Source: JBBQXH01 sp963710975 (GTDB taxonomy: Bacteria > Actinomycetota > Thermoleophilia > Gaiellales > Gaiellaceae). From it: DNA of 64,000 nt. This document shows, piece after piece, positions 41,815 to 51,625 of the stretch. A model generated the notes under the pieces. It had not been told where the DNA came from, did not search any database, and saw nothing but the letters and a program-made list of their open reading frames with translations. Both the position numbers and the translations under genes were made by a program. The stretch lies in NCBI GenBank assembly GCA_963710975.1, contig CAVQCG010000001.1:310001-374000 (forward strand), in the 5' to 3' direction. Each line of letters starts with the position of its first letter. Positions within the stretch are counted from its first letter, which is position 1.

Positions 41815-44800
41815 TCAGGTCGCGCGGGCGACCGAAAGCGGTTCCCCGGGCACTCGGGCGATACGAACCGCGAGCGTCTCCTCGGCGATGCGGTCGCCGT
41901 GTGCCGCGAACACGTCGTCGAGCCCCTCCTCCCCGTTCCAGCGGATCTCGATCCGGTCTGTGATCTCGAGTCCCGACTCCTTGCGGAGGCGCTGGATGGT
42001 GTGGATCAGGTCGAGCGCGCGTCCTTCGAGCTCTAGCTCTGCGTCGAGCTCAGTGTTGAGGGCAACCGACACTGCATCCTCTTCCTGGATCGCCCACCCG
42101 GGCAGCGCGATCCGCTCACCGCGGAGGACGTCGTCGGGCTCGAGCGTGATCCCGGCAGCGAGGATGCGGCCCTGGCCGAGCTCATCGACATCGCCGGCAG
42201 CAAGGGCGTGCCGGACGTCCCGAAGCTTCGCACCGAGCTTGGGGCCGAGAACCGGCAGGTTCGGCTTCAGCGACACGGGCGCGACCGGCCCGGTGTCGAA
42301 GCCGACGTCGTGCACGCGGAGCTCCTCCCGGATCTCGTCGACGTGGTGCGCTGCGAGCGGCGCGCCCCGCACGTGTGCCTCTCTGAGCGGCTGGCGATTC
42401 TTCAGGCCTGCCTCCGATCGGGCACGCCTGCCGAGCTCGACGACCTGCCTGACCTGAGCCATCTCGGCGAGCAGCCCGGGATCGGCGAGTACCGGGTTCG
42501 GTACGGGCCATGCCGCCAGGAACACGCTCGCCGGAGCAGCCTCGCACGCGCCGGAGACGAGGTTCCGCCAGAGATGGTCGGTGAGGAACGGCATGATCGG
42601 TGAGAACACGCGGAGCGCCTGGACGAGGGCGTACCAGAGCGTGCGGAATGCGGCCGGATCGTCGCCGTAGAATCGCCTACGCGAACGGCGGATGTACCAG
42701 TTCGAGAGATCGTCGACAAAGGCCTCGAGTGCGCGGACGACGCCAACGGTCATGAACTCCTCGTACGAGCGCGTCGCCTCGTCGAGGAACTCCTGGGTAC
42801 GCGCGAGGAGCCAGCGGTCGAGAGTTCGCAGGTCAACGTCTGATGGGACCCGTGGCGAGGTCCTCGTACCTCGGCTCGAACCCCTCGATCGTCCCGTAGG
42901 TGACGAGGAACGACACCGAGTTCCAGAGGGTGAGGAGCTTGCGCTTGACCTCTTCGGCAGGGCCGAAGCCGAAGCGGATGTTCTGGCTCGGCGGCTGGGC
43001 GCAGTACATCCAGCGCATCACGTCAGCTCCCATGCGTTGAAACCCCTCGTCGGCGTCGATCGCGTTGCCGAGGCTGCCGTGCATCTCGCGCCCGGTCTCG
43101 TCGAGGAGCTTCTCGTACGAGAGCACCTGACGGTACGGTGCCTTCCCGACGAGCACGACCGACATGAAGAGCTGCGCGTAGAACCAGAGCCGGATCTGCT
43201 CGCGCATCTCGGAGACCCAGTCCGCCGGGAACCACTCCTCCCAGTAGGCGTGATCCGGTAAGTCCGCGGTCGTCAGCCCGCGAGCAGCGCCGGTGGCGTT
43301 GCCGGCCTCGATCCGCTCCGGGCTCTGCCAGCCGAGCGTCGAGAACGGGACGATGCCCGCGTCGAGCCACACGTCTCCGACCTCGGGGATGCGCTTGACA
43401 TCCTCACCGCACGCCTCACAGCGGATCAGCACCGCGTCGATCCACGGCCGGTGGAGCTCCTCGAGCTGCTCGAGTCCCGCCGTCGCCCGATCCCTGAGCT
43501 CGGCGAGCGAGCCGATCACGTTCAGATGCCCGCACGAGCACGGGAAGAAGGGCAGCGGCAGACCGAAGTAGCGCTTCCGCGAGATATTCCAGTCGCCCAT
43601 GTTGCGCAACCAGTCGTCCATGCGCTTGCTGAAGTGGTCGGGTATCCACTCGACGGTCTGATTCGCATCGAGAAGCGCCGGCCGGACAGGATCGGCGGCG
43701 ATGAACCAGTCGTCGGTTATACGGAAGATGAGAGGCGTCTCGCAACGCCAGCAGAACGGGTAGCGATGGCGGATCTCGCCCGCCTCGACCAGCAGGCCGC
43801 GCTCGTGTAGATCGCCGATGATCTGATCCTTCGCGTCTCCGGTGGATTGGCCATGGAGCCAGCCGAAGTCGCCATAGAAGCGCCCGGCCTCGTCGACCGG
43901 CATGAGTATCGGGAGGTCGTGAACCTTCGAGAGCTCGAAGTCCTCCGTGCCGCACCCGGGCGCAATGTGAACGATCCCGCTCCCCTCGTCGAGTGAGACC
44001 TCGTCCCACGGGAGAACGCGGTGCGTGACGTCCGCGACCGCCGGCAAATGGTCGAACGGCCCCACGTACTCGACGCCGACGAGCTCAGATCCAGGCACGA
44101 CGCGCACGAACGTCAGGTCGGGGTAGCGGGCGGTTGCGACCCAGTCGCCGTTCTCGAGCAGGCCGTAGTCCGCGTCCGGCCGCACCGCTGCCGCAACGTT
44201 CGCCGGGAGCGTCCATGGCGTCGTCGTCCAGACGACGAGAGCCTCCCCGTCGCGGCCCTTCAGCGGGAAGCGAACGAAGAGCGACGGGTCGGTCTTCTCG
44301 AAGTAGTACCCGGCCAGCTCGTGCTGGGAGATCGACGTTCCGCACCGGGGGCACCACTCGGAGGAGCGATGGCCGCGCACGAGCCAACCCCGCTCGTGGA
44401 CGAGAGCGAGGAAGCGCCAGATGTACTCGATGTTCGTGTCCGAGAACGTGAAGTAGTCGTTCCCCCAGTCCATCCACATCCCGAGCCGCTTCGACTGCTC
44501 GGTGATCGCCTCGGCCGACCAGGCCACCTTCTCGCGGCAGCGGCGAGCGAACTCGGCGAGCCCGTACTCCTCGATCTCCCGCTTCGAGTTGAGGCCGAGC
44601 TCGCGCTCGACGCCGACCTCGACCCACAGCCCCTGGCAGTCGTAGCCGTTCTGGTACCGCTGGCGGAAGCCGCGCATCGCCTTGTACCGCTGAAAGACGT
44701 CCTTGAGCGTTCGACCCCACATGTGATGGACGCCCATGCGCTTGTTGGCCGTGATCGGGCCGTCGATGAAGCTCCACTTCGAACCGCTCGCATTCTGTTC

Positions 44801-44896
44801 ACGCAGCTGCTCGAAGATGCCGTGCGACTCCCAGAACGCGAGGATCTCGAGCTCCAGACCGGAGTGGTCGGGAACGGATGGAAGTCGCTCGAACAC
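41815..44896 (-). CDS. ileS: Isoleucyl-tRNA synthetase, one frameshift
   Basis: Charges tRNA-Ile. The N-terminal part (from ATG 44896) has ITANKRMGVHHMWGRTLKDV as the HIGH region, the editing domain with TTTPWTLPANVAAAV and IVHIAPGCGTEDFEL, and CRCETPLIF-type Cys pairs. KMSKS is replaced by GREMHGSLGNAIDADEGFQR, and MGADVMRWMY follows. After a shift near 42843 the anticodon-binding part continues DVDLRTLDRWLLARTQEFLD. One extra A in GGTCCCATCAGAC accounts for the break. About 1,026 residues in all. Being essential, it argues that the frameshift is a sequencing error. Confidence 0.93.
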
Positions 44897-45080
44897 GGGA
44901 AGTCAGTGTAGTGCGCGCCGCTCGAGATCCCTCTCCGGATCCGCCGCGGAATTTTTCGGAGGCGCCCGAGCGTTGTTATAGATGGGATACAGATGGCGCA
45001 ACATATGTGCGCTTTTCGGAAGTAGGCTTGAAACCGGAGGGAGGCCCGCGGCGGCCCCGGGAAACGGAGGAAAAGGACAG

Positions 45081-45401
45081 ATGGCAGTAGCGGAACCCGT
45101 GACGACGACGACATTCGACACCGAGGTGCTCGGGAGCGAGCAGCCGGTGATCGTGGACTTCTGGGCGGAGTGGTGCGGGCCGTGCCGCGCGGTTGCGCCG
45201 GTGCTCGATCAGATCGCCGAAGAGCGCGCCGAGCTCAAGGTCGTGAAGGTCAACATCGACGAAGAGCCCGATCTCGCCCGCCGCTACGGGGTGATGAGCA
45301 TCCCGACGATCATGCTGTTCAAGAGTGGCGAGCCCGCGGCGGCAGCCGTCGGCGCCCAGCCGAAGAAGATGCTCGAGAAGTCGCTCGGCCTCGCCGAGTA
45401 G
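45081..45401 (+). CDS. trxA: Thioredoxin
   Basis: 106 residues from ATG 45081, with GGAGGAAAAGGA upstream. The active site is DFWAEWCGPCRAVAPVLDQI, the cis-Pro is in MSIPTIMLF, and the fold ends MLEKSLGLAE. A general disulfide reductase in the cytoplasm. It starts about 185 bases from the divergent ileS. That gap has an AT-rich TTGTTATAGATGGGATACAG (about 44973) that could supply a -10 element. Confidence 0.96.
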   Translation: MAVAEPVTTTTFDTEVLGSEQPVIVDFWAEWCGPCRAVAPVLDQIAEERAELKVVKVNIDEEPDLARRYGVMSIPTIMLFKSGEPAAAAVGAQPKKMLEKSLGLAE

Positions 45402-45453
45402 GAACCACCGACAGGCACACACGTCCGAACGGGCCGGGTCTTCCCCGGCCCCT

Positions 45454-45894
45454 TCACGTTCGCGGCTCGCTGATCAACTCGACCACGTTGCCCTCGGGGT
45501 CGTGGAGGTACACGGAGAGCTGCCCGCCGGGCCAGCGAAACGGGCCGCGCACGTCATGATGCTCGGCGCGAAGTCGCTCCCCGGCCGGGATGACATTCCC
45601 GGCCGGAACCTCGATCGCAAAGTGGAGCGGCCCGTGCCGGGGCGGCGTCGCCCCCCGGCGATCGGCCGCGGCGAGAAGCGGAGGGGGCAACCCCGGCCAC
45701 GCCGGAGACGCCTCCGCTTCGCCCTCGGCCAGCGCAAGGATGAGCTGGCCTCGCCCCAGACGGAAGTGGATTCGCCCCCGAATCGGATCGTGAAGCGAGA
45801 CCTCCAGGCCGAGCCCGTCCCGGTAGAAGGCCGTCATCGCCTCCAGATCGGAGACGGCGAGCTGCACCTCGAACATGCCGACGGTGGACGCCAT
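45454..45894 (-). CDS. Glyoxalase/dioxygenase (VOC) superfamily protein
   Basis: 146 residues from ATG 45894. Two beta-alpha-beta-beta-beta modules: FEVQLAVSDLEAMTAFYRDG, LGLEVSLHD and then GPLHFAIEVPAGNVIPAGER, ending VYLHDPEGNVVELISEP. The C-terminal His (GPLHF) and Glu (VVELI) are metal ligands of this fold. The first-module His is replaced (VQLAV). It may be a lyase, thiol transferase or binding protein. It is divergent from the cNMP-binding gene, with only 18 bases between starts. Confidence 0.85.
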   Translation of the reverse strand: MASTVGMFEVQLAVSDLEAMTAFYRDGLGLEVSLHDPIRGRIHFRLGRGQLILALAEGEAEASPAWPGLPPPLLAAADRRGATPPRHGPLHFAIEVPAGNVIPAGERLRAEHHDVRGPFRWPGGQLSVYLHDPEGNVVELISEPRT

Positions 45895-45912
45895 ACGATC
45901 AACGCTACTCCG

Positions 45913-46248
45913 ATGCGCCATCAGTTCGCGACCGTGCACGAGCTCGCCCGGATCCAGATGCTGGCCGGGCTTCCGGGCCAAACCCTGGGGAAGCTCGCCG
46001 ACCGGATGGAACGACGCGAGCTGCGTCCCGGTGACGTGATCCTCGAGTCCGAGGACGAGCGCGGCCGCTTCACAGTCGTCATCTCGGGCATGCTGCGCGC
46101 GCCCAGCGGAACGGTGATGAGACCCGGCGACACGATGGGCGGCCTGACGCTCTTCGGCGAGCCGCTCAGGGCGATGCTGCCGACGACCATCGCGAGCTGT
46201 GATCAGGCGACGTTCGACGAGCTCGTTCGCCCGCTGATCACGTCCTAG
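45913..46248 (+). CDS. Cyclic-nucleotide-binding (CRP-like) domain protein
   Basis: 111 residues: FATVHELARIQMLAGLPGQT, then LADRMERRELRPGDVILESE, RGRFTVVISGMLRAPSG and MRPGDTMGGLTLFGEP. This is the cNMP/CRP effector fold without a DNA-binding domain. The phosphate-binding cassette is weak, so ligand binding is uncertain. Its last four bases overlap the convergent hydrolase gene. Confidence 0.75.
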   Translation: MRHQFATVHELARIQMLAGLPGQTLGKLADRMERRELRPGDVILESEDERGRFTVVISGMLRAPSGTVMRPGDTMGGLTLFGEPLRAMLPTTIASCDQATFDELVRPLITS

Positions 46249-47061
46249 GAGAGAGGCAACTCCTCGACGACCGCGTCTGAGAGCGCCGGCCAGGCGGTCA
46301 ATGCCCACTCGGCCGAACTCGAGATCCGTGAGGCACGCGAGCGCAACGCCAATCTCCGGATCGATCCAGAGGAACGTGCCTGACCCGCCGAAATGACCGA
46401 AGGTCGCCGACGAGGTCCGGGTGCCCGCCCAGTGGCCGGGCTTGCCATCCTTCAGCTCGAACCCGAGACCCCAGTCGCACGGCGTCTGGCGCCCGAAGCC
46501 GGGCAGGACGCCGTCGAGCCCCGGAAAAGCAACATGTGTCGCTTCATCGAGCGTTTCCGGAGCGACAAACCGAGGTGCGAGGATGGCGCGCCCGAAGGCG
46601 AGCAGGTCGCGGAGCGTACCGACGGCGCCCGCAGCGGGCGTTCCCTCGATCCGCACGGCATCCAGCCCGCACGGCCCGAGCACGGCAGCGCGCAGATACT
46701 CCTCGTACGGCATCGCGGAACGTTCCTCGATGACGCGGCCGAGGAGCTCGTACCCCGTGTTGGAGTAGATCCGCCGCCGGCCGGGAGGGGCAATCGGCTC
46801 CGCGCCCTCGAACGGCAGCCCTGACGCGTGTGCGAGCAGGTGGCGGATCGTCGACCCAGGTGGACCGGCCGGATCGTCGAGCTCGAGACTCCCCTCCTCG
46901 GCCGCGACGAGTACCGCCCCGGCGGTCAGGAGCTTCGTGATCGACGCCCACCGGACGACGGTACCGAGGTCGCCGCGCGTCGCAACGATGTCATCCCCGC
47001 GCAGGACCCCGGCGGCTGCGAAGGACGCCGGCCAGGCATCGATTGCGGCGAGCGCCTGCAC
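46245..47061 (-). CDS. Serine hydrolase, beta-lactamase/DD-peptidase (class C-like) family, one frameshift
   Basis: Begins GTG 47061 (VQALAAIDAWPASFAAAGVL). SxxK is in VRWASITKLLTAGAV, YxN in RRRIYSNTGYELLGRVIEER, and the third box is SATFGHFGGSGTFLWIDPE. A shift near 46314 (one extra base) separates LEFG from EWALTAWPALSDAVVEELPL. About 271 residues. No signal peptide, so it is probably a cytoplasmic esterase-like member. It starts 11 bases downstream of the META-domain lipoprotein on the same strand. Confidence 0.85.
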
Positions 47062-47072
47062 GGGCGACGCGA

Positions 47073-47555
47073 CTATCCGGCGGGTGCGAACCGCATCGAG
47101 CCGGAGTCGAACTTGATGTCGATCCGCAGTTCGCCAGTATCGACCGCGTACGTCGCGGCGCCTTCGAGATCTCGAAGGAACTCGGCATCGAGCGAGTCGT
47201 CCGGGCACGCCACCTTCGTCGAGGCCCTGAGCGCGATCGAGATGGTGCTCCCGTCGGTCGTGTACTCACCGCGAACCATGTTGCAGTCGGCCTTGATACC
47301 GGCTGTCCCGTCGTCGTTGAACTCGATGGTGTAGCGCGACGGATCGTCGGGCGTGGCCTCCGTGTCGTCGCTGTAGGCACTCCCCTGCCACTGCCAGACG
47401 ACGCCGGTGAGGCCCTCGGGCGCTGCAGCGGCTGCCGTCGACTCCGAGGTGTCTGCCACGTCCGCCGTGGTCGTCGACGCCTGCTCGTCACCGGAGCCGC
47501 ACGCGCCGAGCGCGAGGAGCGCGCCGGCGAGAACGGCGATGGCGATCCTCGGCAT
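47073..47555 (-). CDS. META/HslJ-like lipoprotein
   Basis: 160 residues. A lipoprotein signal (RIAIAVLAGALLALGACGSG), then a Ser/Thr/Ala linker, then the META fold: LTGVVWQWQGSAYSDD, YTIEFNDDGTAGIKADCNMV and TISIALRASTKVACPDDSLD. Members are outer-surface stress proteins. The NMVRG-type Cys and later ACPDD Cys could form a disulfide. Likely first gene of a two-gene operon with the serine hydrolase. Confidence 0.85.
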   Translation of the reverse strand: MPRIAIAVLAGALLALGACGSGDEQASTTTADVADTSESTAAAAAPEGLTGVVWQWQGSAYSDDTEATPDDPSRYTIEFNDDGTAGIKADCNMVRGEYTTDGSTISIALRASTKVACPDDSLDAEFLRDLEGAATYAVDTGELRIDIKFDSGSMRFAPAG

Positions 47556-47618
47556 GAGGCCGCAGTATGACGAAGCCGCGCGCTGGCACGCTGCATAGAA
47601 TCGACCGCAGAAGGACGG

Positions 47619-48026
47619 ATGCAACGGCGTCTCATCTCCTCGGGCTCGCCGTACGAGCCCATCGTCGGGTACTCCCGCGCTGTCTGCGTGGGTGACCGCG
47701 TCGTCGTCTCCGGCTCGGCGCCGGTGATGCCGGACGGCGCCGATCCACCGGGCGACAGCTACAGCCAGGCGCGACGCTGTCTCGAGATCATCGCTGCCGC
47801 ACTGGAGCAGGCCGGCGCCCGGGTCGACGACGTCGTCAGGACGCGCATCTACCTCACGCCGGACGCAGAGTTCGCGGACGTCGGCCGCGCTCACGGCGAG
47901 GTCTTCTCGGCGATCCGGCCCGCGAACACGACCGTGGTGGTTGCCGCGCTCGTCGATCCGCGCTGGCTCGTCGAGATCGAGGCGGAAGCCGTGCGGGCGC
48001 CGGCTGCTGCGCAGCAGACCCCATGA
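47619..48026 (+). CDS. ridA: RidA/YjgF family protein
   Basis: 135 residues. The fold is recognisable in SSGSPYEPIVGYSRAVCVGD, VVVSGSAPVMP, SQARRCLEIIAAALEQAGA and VVRTRIYLTPDAEFADVGRA. The catalytic Arg of reactive-imine deaminases is expected in VVRTRIYLT, and PANTTVVVAAL ends the core. It removes 2-aminoacrylate or related imines, or is an aminocarboxylate-degrading relative. Its stop overlaps the next start (ATGA). Confidence 0.9.
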   Translation: MQRRLISSGSPYEPIVGYSRAVCVGDRVVVSGSAPVMPDGADPPGDSYSQARRCLEIIAAALEQAGARVDDVVRTRIYLTPDAEFADVGRAHGEVFSAIRPANTTVVVAALVDPRWLVEIEAEAVRAPAAAQQTP

Positions 48027-49178
48027 GCTCGAGCGTTCTCGACCACCGCTTCGGCTCCGGTCCGCCGTTCACCGTCGGTGTGGAGGAGGAGTACATGCTC
48101 CTCGACCCTCGTCACGCTCGACCTCGTCCAGCGCGCCGACCGGCTCATTGCACTCGAGCACGACGCCGATCTCGCGGAGCATCTCGCGCCGGAGCTCTTC
48201 CAGTCCCTGCTCGAGGTGCAGACGCCGGTGTGCGCCTCGACGGCGGAGGCTGCCCGGGAGCTGCGCCGCCTGCGCGCACGGGTCTGCGAGCTCGCTGGAA
48301 TCCTCGATCTCCGGGTCGGGTCTGCGGGAACGCACCCGTTCAGCCTGTTCGAGCGCCAGCGGATCACCCGCCGTGATCGCTACAACGCGCTCGTCGATCA
48401 ACTCCAGTACATCGCCCGCAGGGAGCTCATCTTCGGCCTGCACGTGCACGTCGCGGTCGATGACGCCGACAAGGCGATCGGCGTGATGGGAGCACTCGCC
48501 GGCCACCTCGCCGAGCTCGTTGCGCTCTCGGCCAGCTCGCCCTTCTGGCGCGGTATGCCAACCGGGCTCGCGTCGAGCCGCCAGACGGTCTTCGCGGCGT
48601 TTCCTCGCTCGGGGCCGCCGCCGGGGTTCGGCAGCTACGACGAGTTCGCCGACGTGGTGACGCGCCTGGAAGAGACCGGCTGCATCGCGGAGTACACGCA
48701 CATCTGGTGGGATGTCCGCCCGCATCCCCGCTTCGGGACCGTCGAGATCCGCGTGATGGACGCCGTCAGCCGAGTGGACGACGCACTGGCGATCGCCGCG
48801 TACATTCAGGCGCTCGTCAAGTTGTACTCCGAGATGCACGACGACGGCATAGGGCTCCCTGCGCACCACAGGCTGTTGACGAGCGAGAACAAGTGGCTCG
48901 CCACCCGCTACGGTCTCGAGGCGCCCGTGATCGACCTCGCCACCGGCAACCGGATCCGGGTCTCGGCCGCGCAGCTCGTCCGCCGTACGCTCCGCGAGAT
49001 CGAGCCTCACGCCCGCGAGCTCGGCTCCGACCGTGAGCTCGAGGGCATCCAGCGAATCCTGATCGACGGAAACGGCGCGGAGGATCAGCTGCGGGTCTTC
49101 GAGGAGACGCGCGACGTCGCGGAGGTCAGCCGGAGCGTCTCCATTCTCACCGAGGCTCCGGCTATGGTTGCCGCGTGA
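48023..49178 (+). CDS. YbdK-type carboxylate-amine ligase (gamma-glutamylcysteine ligase-like), one frameshift
   Basis: Starts ATG 48023 with FTVGVEEEYMLLDP, the Glu-rich ATP/Mg site of GCS2-type ligases. After a shift near 48110 (one extra base) it continues TLDLVQRADRLIALEHDADL, ELFQSLLEVQTPVCASTAEA, FGLHVHVAV and WWDVRPHPRFGTVEIRVMDA, ending VVRRTLREIEPH-like. About 384 residues. YbdK proteins make a weak gamma-glutamyl bond, and in some bacteria a relative makes ergothioneine or thiol precursors. It overlaps both neighbours and sits before a peroxiredoxin, which suggests thiol or oxidative-stress biology. Confidence 0.88.
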
Positions 49179-49643
49179 TCGAAGCAGGCGCACGCATTCC
49201 CGCCGTACGCGTCTGGATCGAGCCCGACGACGATGGCGACGGGCTGCTGCTCGACTCGCTCGCAGCAGAAGGACCGTTTCTCCTGCTCTGTGTATCTCTA
49301 CGACTGGACCGGAACCTGAACGGACGAGTTCTCCCTCCTGCGTGACAGGAAGGCGGAGTTCGACGCTCTCGGGTTGCGGGTGTACGGCATGTCACGCGAC
49401 ACGGTCTACAGCCACAAGGCATGGCGAGAGGTTCTCGACCTCGACGTCCCCCTTGTGTCGGACTGGAACGGCGACGCGCTGCGGGCGCTCGGCGTCGCCG
49501 GAAGCTACCGCGGGATGAAGGACACGCCACAGCGGAGCGCCTTCCTCGTCGACGCAGACGGCATTATCCGCGGATCATGGTCGTACGAGGTGACGGAGGT
49601 ACCGGACTTCGACGAGCTGCTCGAAGCCGTACGGGCGCTCTAG
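49175..49643 (+). CDS. Peroxiredoxin with in-frame UGA at the peroxidatic position (candidate selenoprotein), one frameshift
   Basis: GTG 49175 overlaps the YbdK stop (GTGA). The first frame reads EAGARIPAVRVWIEPDDDGD and AAEGPFLLLC. One extra base near 49292 moves it to the frame YLYDWTGT-(UGA)-TDEFSLLRDRKAEF, then SRDTVYSHKAWREVLDLDVP, PLVSDWNGDALRALGVAGSY and AFLVDADGIIRGSWSYEVTE. The AhpC/TSA Cys sits exactly where UGA (49317-49319) lies, and the conserved protein continues for 100 codons after it. A hairpin at 49331-49358 fits a bacterial SECIS. Cys-to-stop by mutation or misread is the main alternative. Confidence 0.8.
49331..49358 (+). promoter_or_regulatory. SECIS-like hairpin in the peroxiredoxin mRNA
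   Basis: UCCUG (49336-49340) pairs with CAGGA (49346-49350) around the loop CGUGA. The lower stem adds CC/GG and CUC/GAG pairs with small bulges (49331-49335 with 49352-49358). A G is in the second loop position and the loop starts 21 bases after the UGA. This satisfies the known bacterial SECIS pattern (loop 16-37 bases after UGA, G early in the loop, upper stem of at least 4 bp). Confidence 0.5.
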
Positions 49644-51611
49644 CCGGACGCCTCGCGCGGAGCCGTGGGCTCCTCCTGACGCTGGTCTACACGGCAGCCG
49701 CGATCGTCGCGACCGCGCCCGCAATCGGCCGGCTCACGTCCGCCTTCATCTCGACGGGCGCCCAGGGCTACGGCGAGGCCGCGGCCGGAGATCACCTCCA
49801 GTCCGTCTACCGCTTCTGGCTGGTCGGGCACCAGCTGGGTCGCGGCGCGGCCCCGTGGCGAGACCCGTACAGCTTCCAGCCGCTCGCGGATCCGCAGACG
49901 ATCCTGGCCGGCTGGCCGTTTGGGATCCCGTTCTGGCCGCTCGACGCCCTCTTCGGCCCGGTCGTCGCGTGGAACCTCCTCCTGCTCGCCGGAATCGTCC
50001 TCGCCGGGCTCGCGACGTACGGATGGCTCCGGGCCCTCGCGCTCTCGCCCTGGGCGGCCGGCCTCGGGGGGCTCGTCTTCGCGATCGCGCCGTACAGGCT
50101 GGCGCAGAGCTCAGGGCACATCCTCGGCTGGATCGCGCTGTTCATCCCGGTTGCGCTGTGGGCCTTCGAGCGCTCACGGGCAGCCCGATCACCGGCTCGT
50201 GCGTGCGGCTGGGGCGCGCTCTGCGCGGCCGCGATCCTGACCATCCCGCTCTCCGGGCAAGTTCACCTCGCGCTCGGAGTGATTCCGTTCGTCCTCGTGT
50301 ACGCGGCCGTCCGCTTTCGGGCGATCCCGTTCGTGTGGGTGCTCGTCGGAGTGGGTGCGGCAACCGCGATCGGTGCTCCTGATCAAGGACGACCTGATCG
50401 CCGACTCGGCAGCCTCGGGCGGCAGGACGCTGGATCAGGTCGAGATGTTCCAGGCGAGCTGGCTCGACATCGTGGACCGCTTCGGCGATCCGGCGAAGGA
50501 GCAGTTCGTCTACGTGGGCTGGCTGATGCTCGTGCTCGCGCTTGCTGGACTCATCGTGCTCGCACGCCGGCGACCCTGGCTTGCGGCGCTCCTCGGTCTC
50601 GCCGTCCTCGTGCCGTTGTTGCTCGCCCTGGGCACGCACCTGCCGACGTATGCACCCCTGTGGCGACACGTCCCGCCGCTCCGGTATCCCCGCGTGCCGG
50701 CGCGACTCATCCCGATCGCCGACCTCGCCCTCGCCGCGCTCGTCGCGCTGGCCGCGGCGTGGATCGTGCACCGGGTTCGCCCCGCGAGGCGCGTGATCGT
50801 CGGAGCGCTCCTGACCCTTCTCGTCGTCGGCGACCTCCTCGTCCTGCCGTTCAGGGCGACGGCCGCCGATCCCGGGAACGCCGCCTACGCGAGCCTCGAC
50901 AGGAGCGGCCCGGGACGGGTGCTTGCACTGCCACTCTTCGAGCCGGGCATCCACTTCGGCAGCATCTACCAGTACTACACCCAGCAGGCGCCACGCCAGA
51001 CGCCCGCGGGCTACTCGACCCTGGCCCCCGAGCTGCCCTACGCGTTCTTCTGGAGCACGAACCGGCTGAACTGCGGTGCCTGGCTCCCCGGTGACATCCG
51101 ACGACTCCACGGCCTCGGGATCCGCTTCCTCGTGTACCACGCCGGCGCGTACGCACAGGCGGTGCGACCGGGAGCCTGGTTCGCCTGGAGAGCGCTCCAG
51201 GGCCTCGGACTACGCGCCGTCGCCGGCGAGGGAGACGTCTGGCTGTACCCCCTCTCCCAGGCACCGGGCCGGCCCGTTCAGCAGCCGCCGGTCGAGGAGC
51301 CGCCACATGCCGAGCCCGTCTTCTGCGAGGGCTGGCGAGGCTGGAAGATGAAGCAGCGCCAGGCGCCGTTCTGGATCTACGGAGCAGGTCGGATCGAGCT
51401 CGTCGTCACGGCGCCCGAGCCGACGCCCGCCTTCCTGTGGCGAGGCCGCACGCTCACGCGCCGCTTCGAGGTCGACGGCCCGACGACGCTTCGGCTCCAG
51501 CTCGAGGGCGATCGCTGGCATCTGCTCATGCTCCAGGTGCCCGAGCTGTTCAGGACGAAGCCGCCGCAAGGGCTCGAGCTCGTGCGAATCAGGTACGTCC
51601 CGGCGACGTGA
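49577..51611 (+). CDS. Polytopic membrane protein, GT-C glycosyltransferase-like, one frameshift
   Basis: About 675 residues. The first helix is LLLTLVYTAAAIVATAPAIG. A loop with YGEAAAGDHLQSVYRFWLVG and RDPYSFQPLADPQTILAGWP resembles the acceptor-side loop of lipid-linked GT-C enzymes or YfhO-type proteins, and about ten helices follow. The last 200 residues are soluble (GRVLALPLFEPGIHFGSIYQ). A shift near 50375 (one extra base) splits AATAI and VLLIKDDLIADSAASG. The start is unclear: ATG 49577 is in frame but overlaps the peroxiredoxin gene, and no start codon is closer to the first helix. The substrate is unknown. Confidence 0.75.
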
Positions 51612-51625
51612 CCGAGAGACTCCGG

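Noticed and set aside
28353..42860. Programmed ribosomal frameshifting in cysA or ileS
   Set aside because: No slippery heptamer or downstream pseudoknot is seen at the breaks. Similar indels occur in many unrelated genes, which points to sequence error.
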